IMG/VR virus record: IMGVR_UViG_3300027028_000014 | Location: 1-38,334 of that record | DNA length: 38,334 nt | DNA from: a virus | Direction: 5' to 3' (one strand) | The notes under the pieces: model-generated | What the model saw: the letters and a program-made list of their open reading frames with translations, nothing else | Told to the model about the DNA's origin: nothing | Database searches by the model: none | Program-made: the position numbers and the translations under genes | In this document: positions 38,141 through 38,334 of the stretch, one piece after another | How the letters are laid out: the number at the start of each line of letters is the position of its first letter | Numbering within the stretch: the stretch's first letter is position 1

Positions 38141-38334
38141 TTAAGTTCTCTTTTTTTTGTGCGTATTTTGTTTCATATTTTGTGAGGGTTTTGATTTTGC
38201 GTTTTTACATAGATTAGAGCATAATCCATACATGTAGTTATAGCTTTTGCAAGCGCATTCTTTGAATACTTTTTCTCGGGTTAGTTGGGCTTTATTTTGT
38301 TCAAAATCGGGATGATATTTGACAATGTAGGTGA
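38141..38334 (-). CDS. Partial ORF at right edge, probable host gene (3' part)
   Basis: A minus-strand frame enters from the right edge and stops at TAA (38143-38141), 63 visible codons. It contains four Cys (KECACKSYNYMYGLCSNLCK) that could bind metal, and a Lys-rich end (KQNTHKKKRT). Family not recognised. It is on the same strand as the left-edge ORF, so the two could be host neighbours between which the phage inserted; alternatively it is a last phage gene. Confidence 0.4.
   Translation of the reverse strand, partial: TYIVKYHPDFEQNKAQLTREKVFKECACKSYNYMYGLCSNLCKNAKSKPSQNMKQNTHKKKRT

Overview
The window holds an essentially complete Mu-like transposable prophage of about 38 kb, probably in a Bacteroidetes host. 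Evidence for the host group: secreted proteins whose signal peptides end in the Bacteroidetes-style AQ or GQ junction, a candidate promoter of the TTTG / TAnnTTTG type, A/T-rich leaders without clear Shine-Dalgarno sequences, and a tRNA gene with no encoded CCA. There is no tyrosine or serine integrase; mobility rests on a DDE (MuA-type) transposase with a MuB-type ATPase. Partial genes at both window edges (minus strand, 1-104 and 38141-38334) are probably host flanks. I could not fix the exact phage ends or a target-site duplication.

Layout from left to right. (1) 395-1819, minus strand: a LexA/CI-like repressor whose self-cleavage dyad looks lost, plus a TerB/GRAM-like protein. (2) 1820-1958: divergent control region with a perfect dyad. 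(3) 1959-7516, plus strand: Ner/Cro-like regulator, transposase, MuB-like ATPase, small early genes, a GemA-like protein. Inside this block, 6139-6543 carries an initiator-type tRNA(CAT) and five G+C-rich hairpins, two of them in tandem diverged units of about 70 nt. (4) 7516-11669: structural-looking protein, Zn amidase, subtilisin-like protease, holin candidate, zinc-ribbon protein and a PAP2/vanadium-haloperoxidase-type phosphatase, an unusually rich lysis cassette ending in strong terminators. (5) 11750-13136: small genes, including two unlisted tiny membrane ORFs, and a promoter followed by a structured leader RNA.

(6) 13152-21910, minus strand: terminase small and large subunits, gp36-like protein, a portal-MuF fusion with a probable RNase toxin tail, the tape measure protein, and neck/tail-completion proteins. 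(7) 21911-22064: divergent late control region with a perfect 17-bp hairpin. (8) 22065-37780, plus strand: protease/scaffold, putative capsid, three exported proteins (one lipoprotein, one with a vWA domain), tail sheath, tube, a tail-assembly chaperone with a -1 frameshift site, LysM-like protein, IPT/lectin adhesin, baseplate hub, an inserted adenine methyltransferase, spike, gp25-like, J-like and gp48-like proteins. (9) 37781-38140: non-coding right end built from a diverged 194-bp-period duplication.

How it fits together: transposase and ATPase replicate the phage by transposition under repressor and Ner-like control; two divergent late operons build a contractile-tailed virion; the lysis cassette attacks peptidoglycan and possibly envelope protein and lipid. 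The most unusual points are the hairpin/tRNA locus, the structured leader, the protease plus phosphatase in the lysis cassette, the exported-protein trio inside the virion operon, and the toxin-tailed portal-MuF fusion. All family assignments come from reading motifs by eye; no database search was run.
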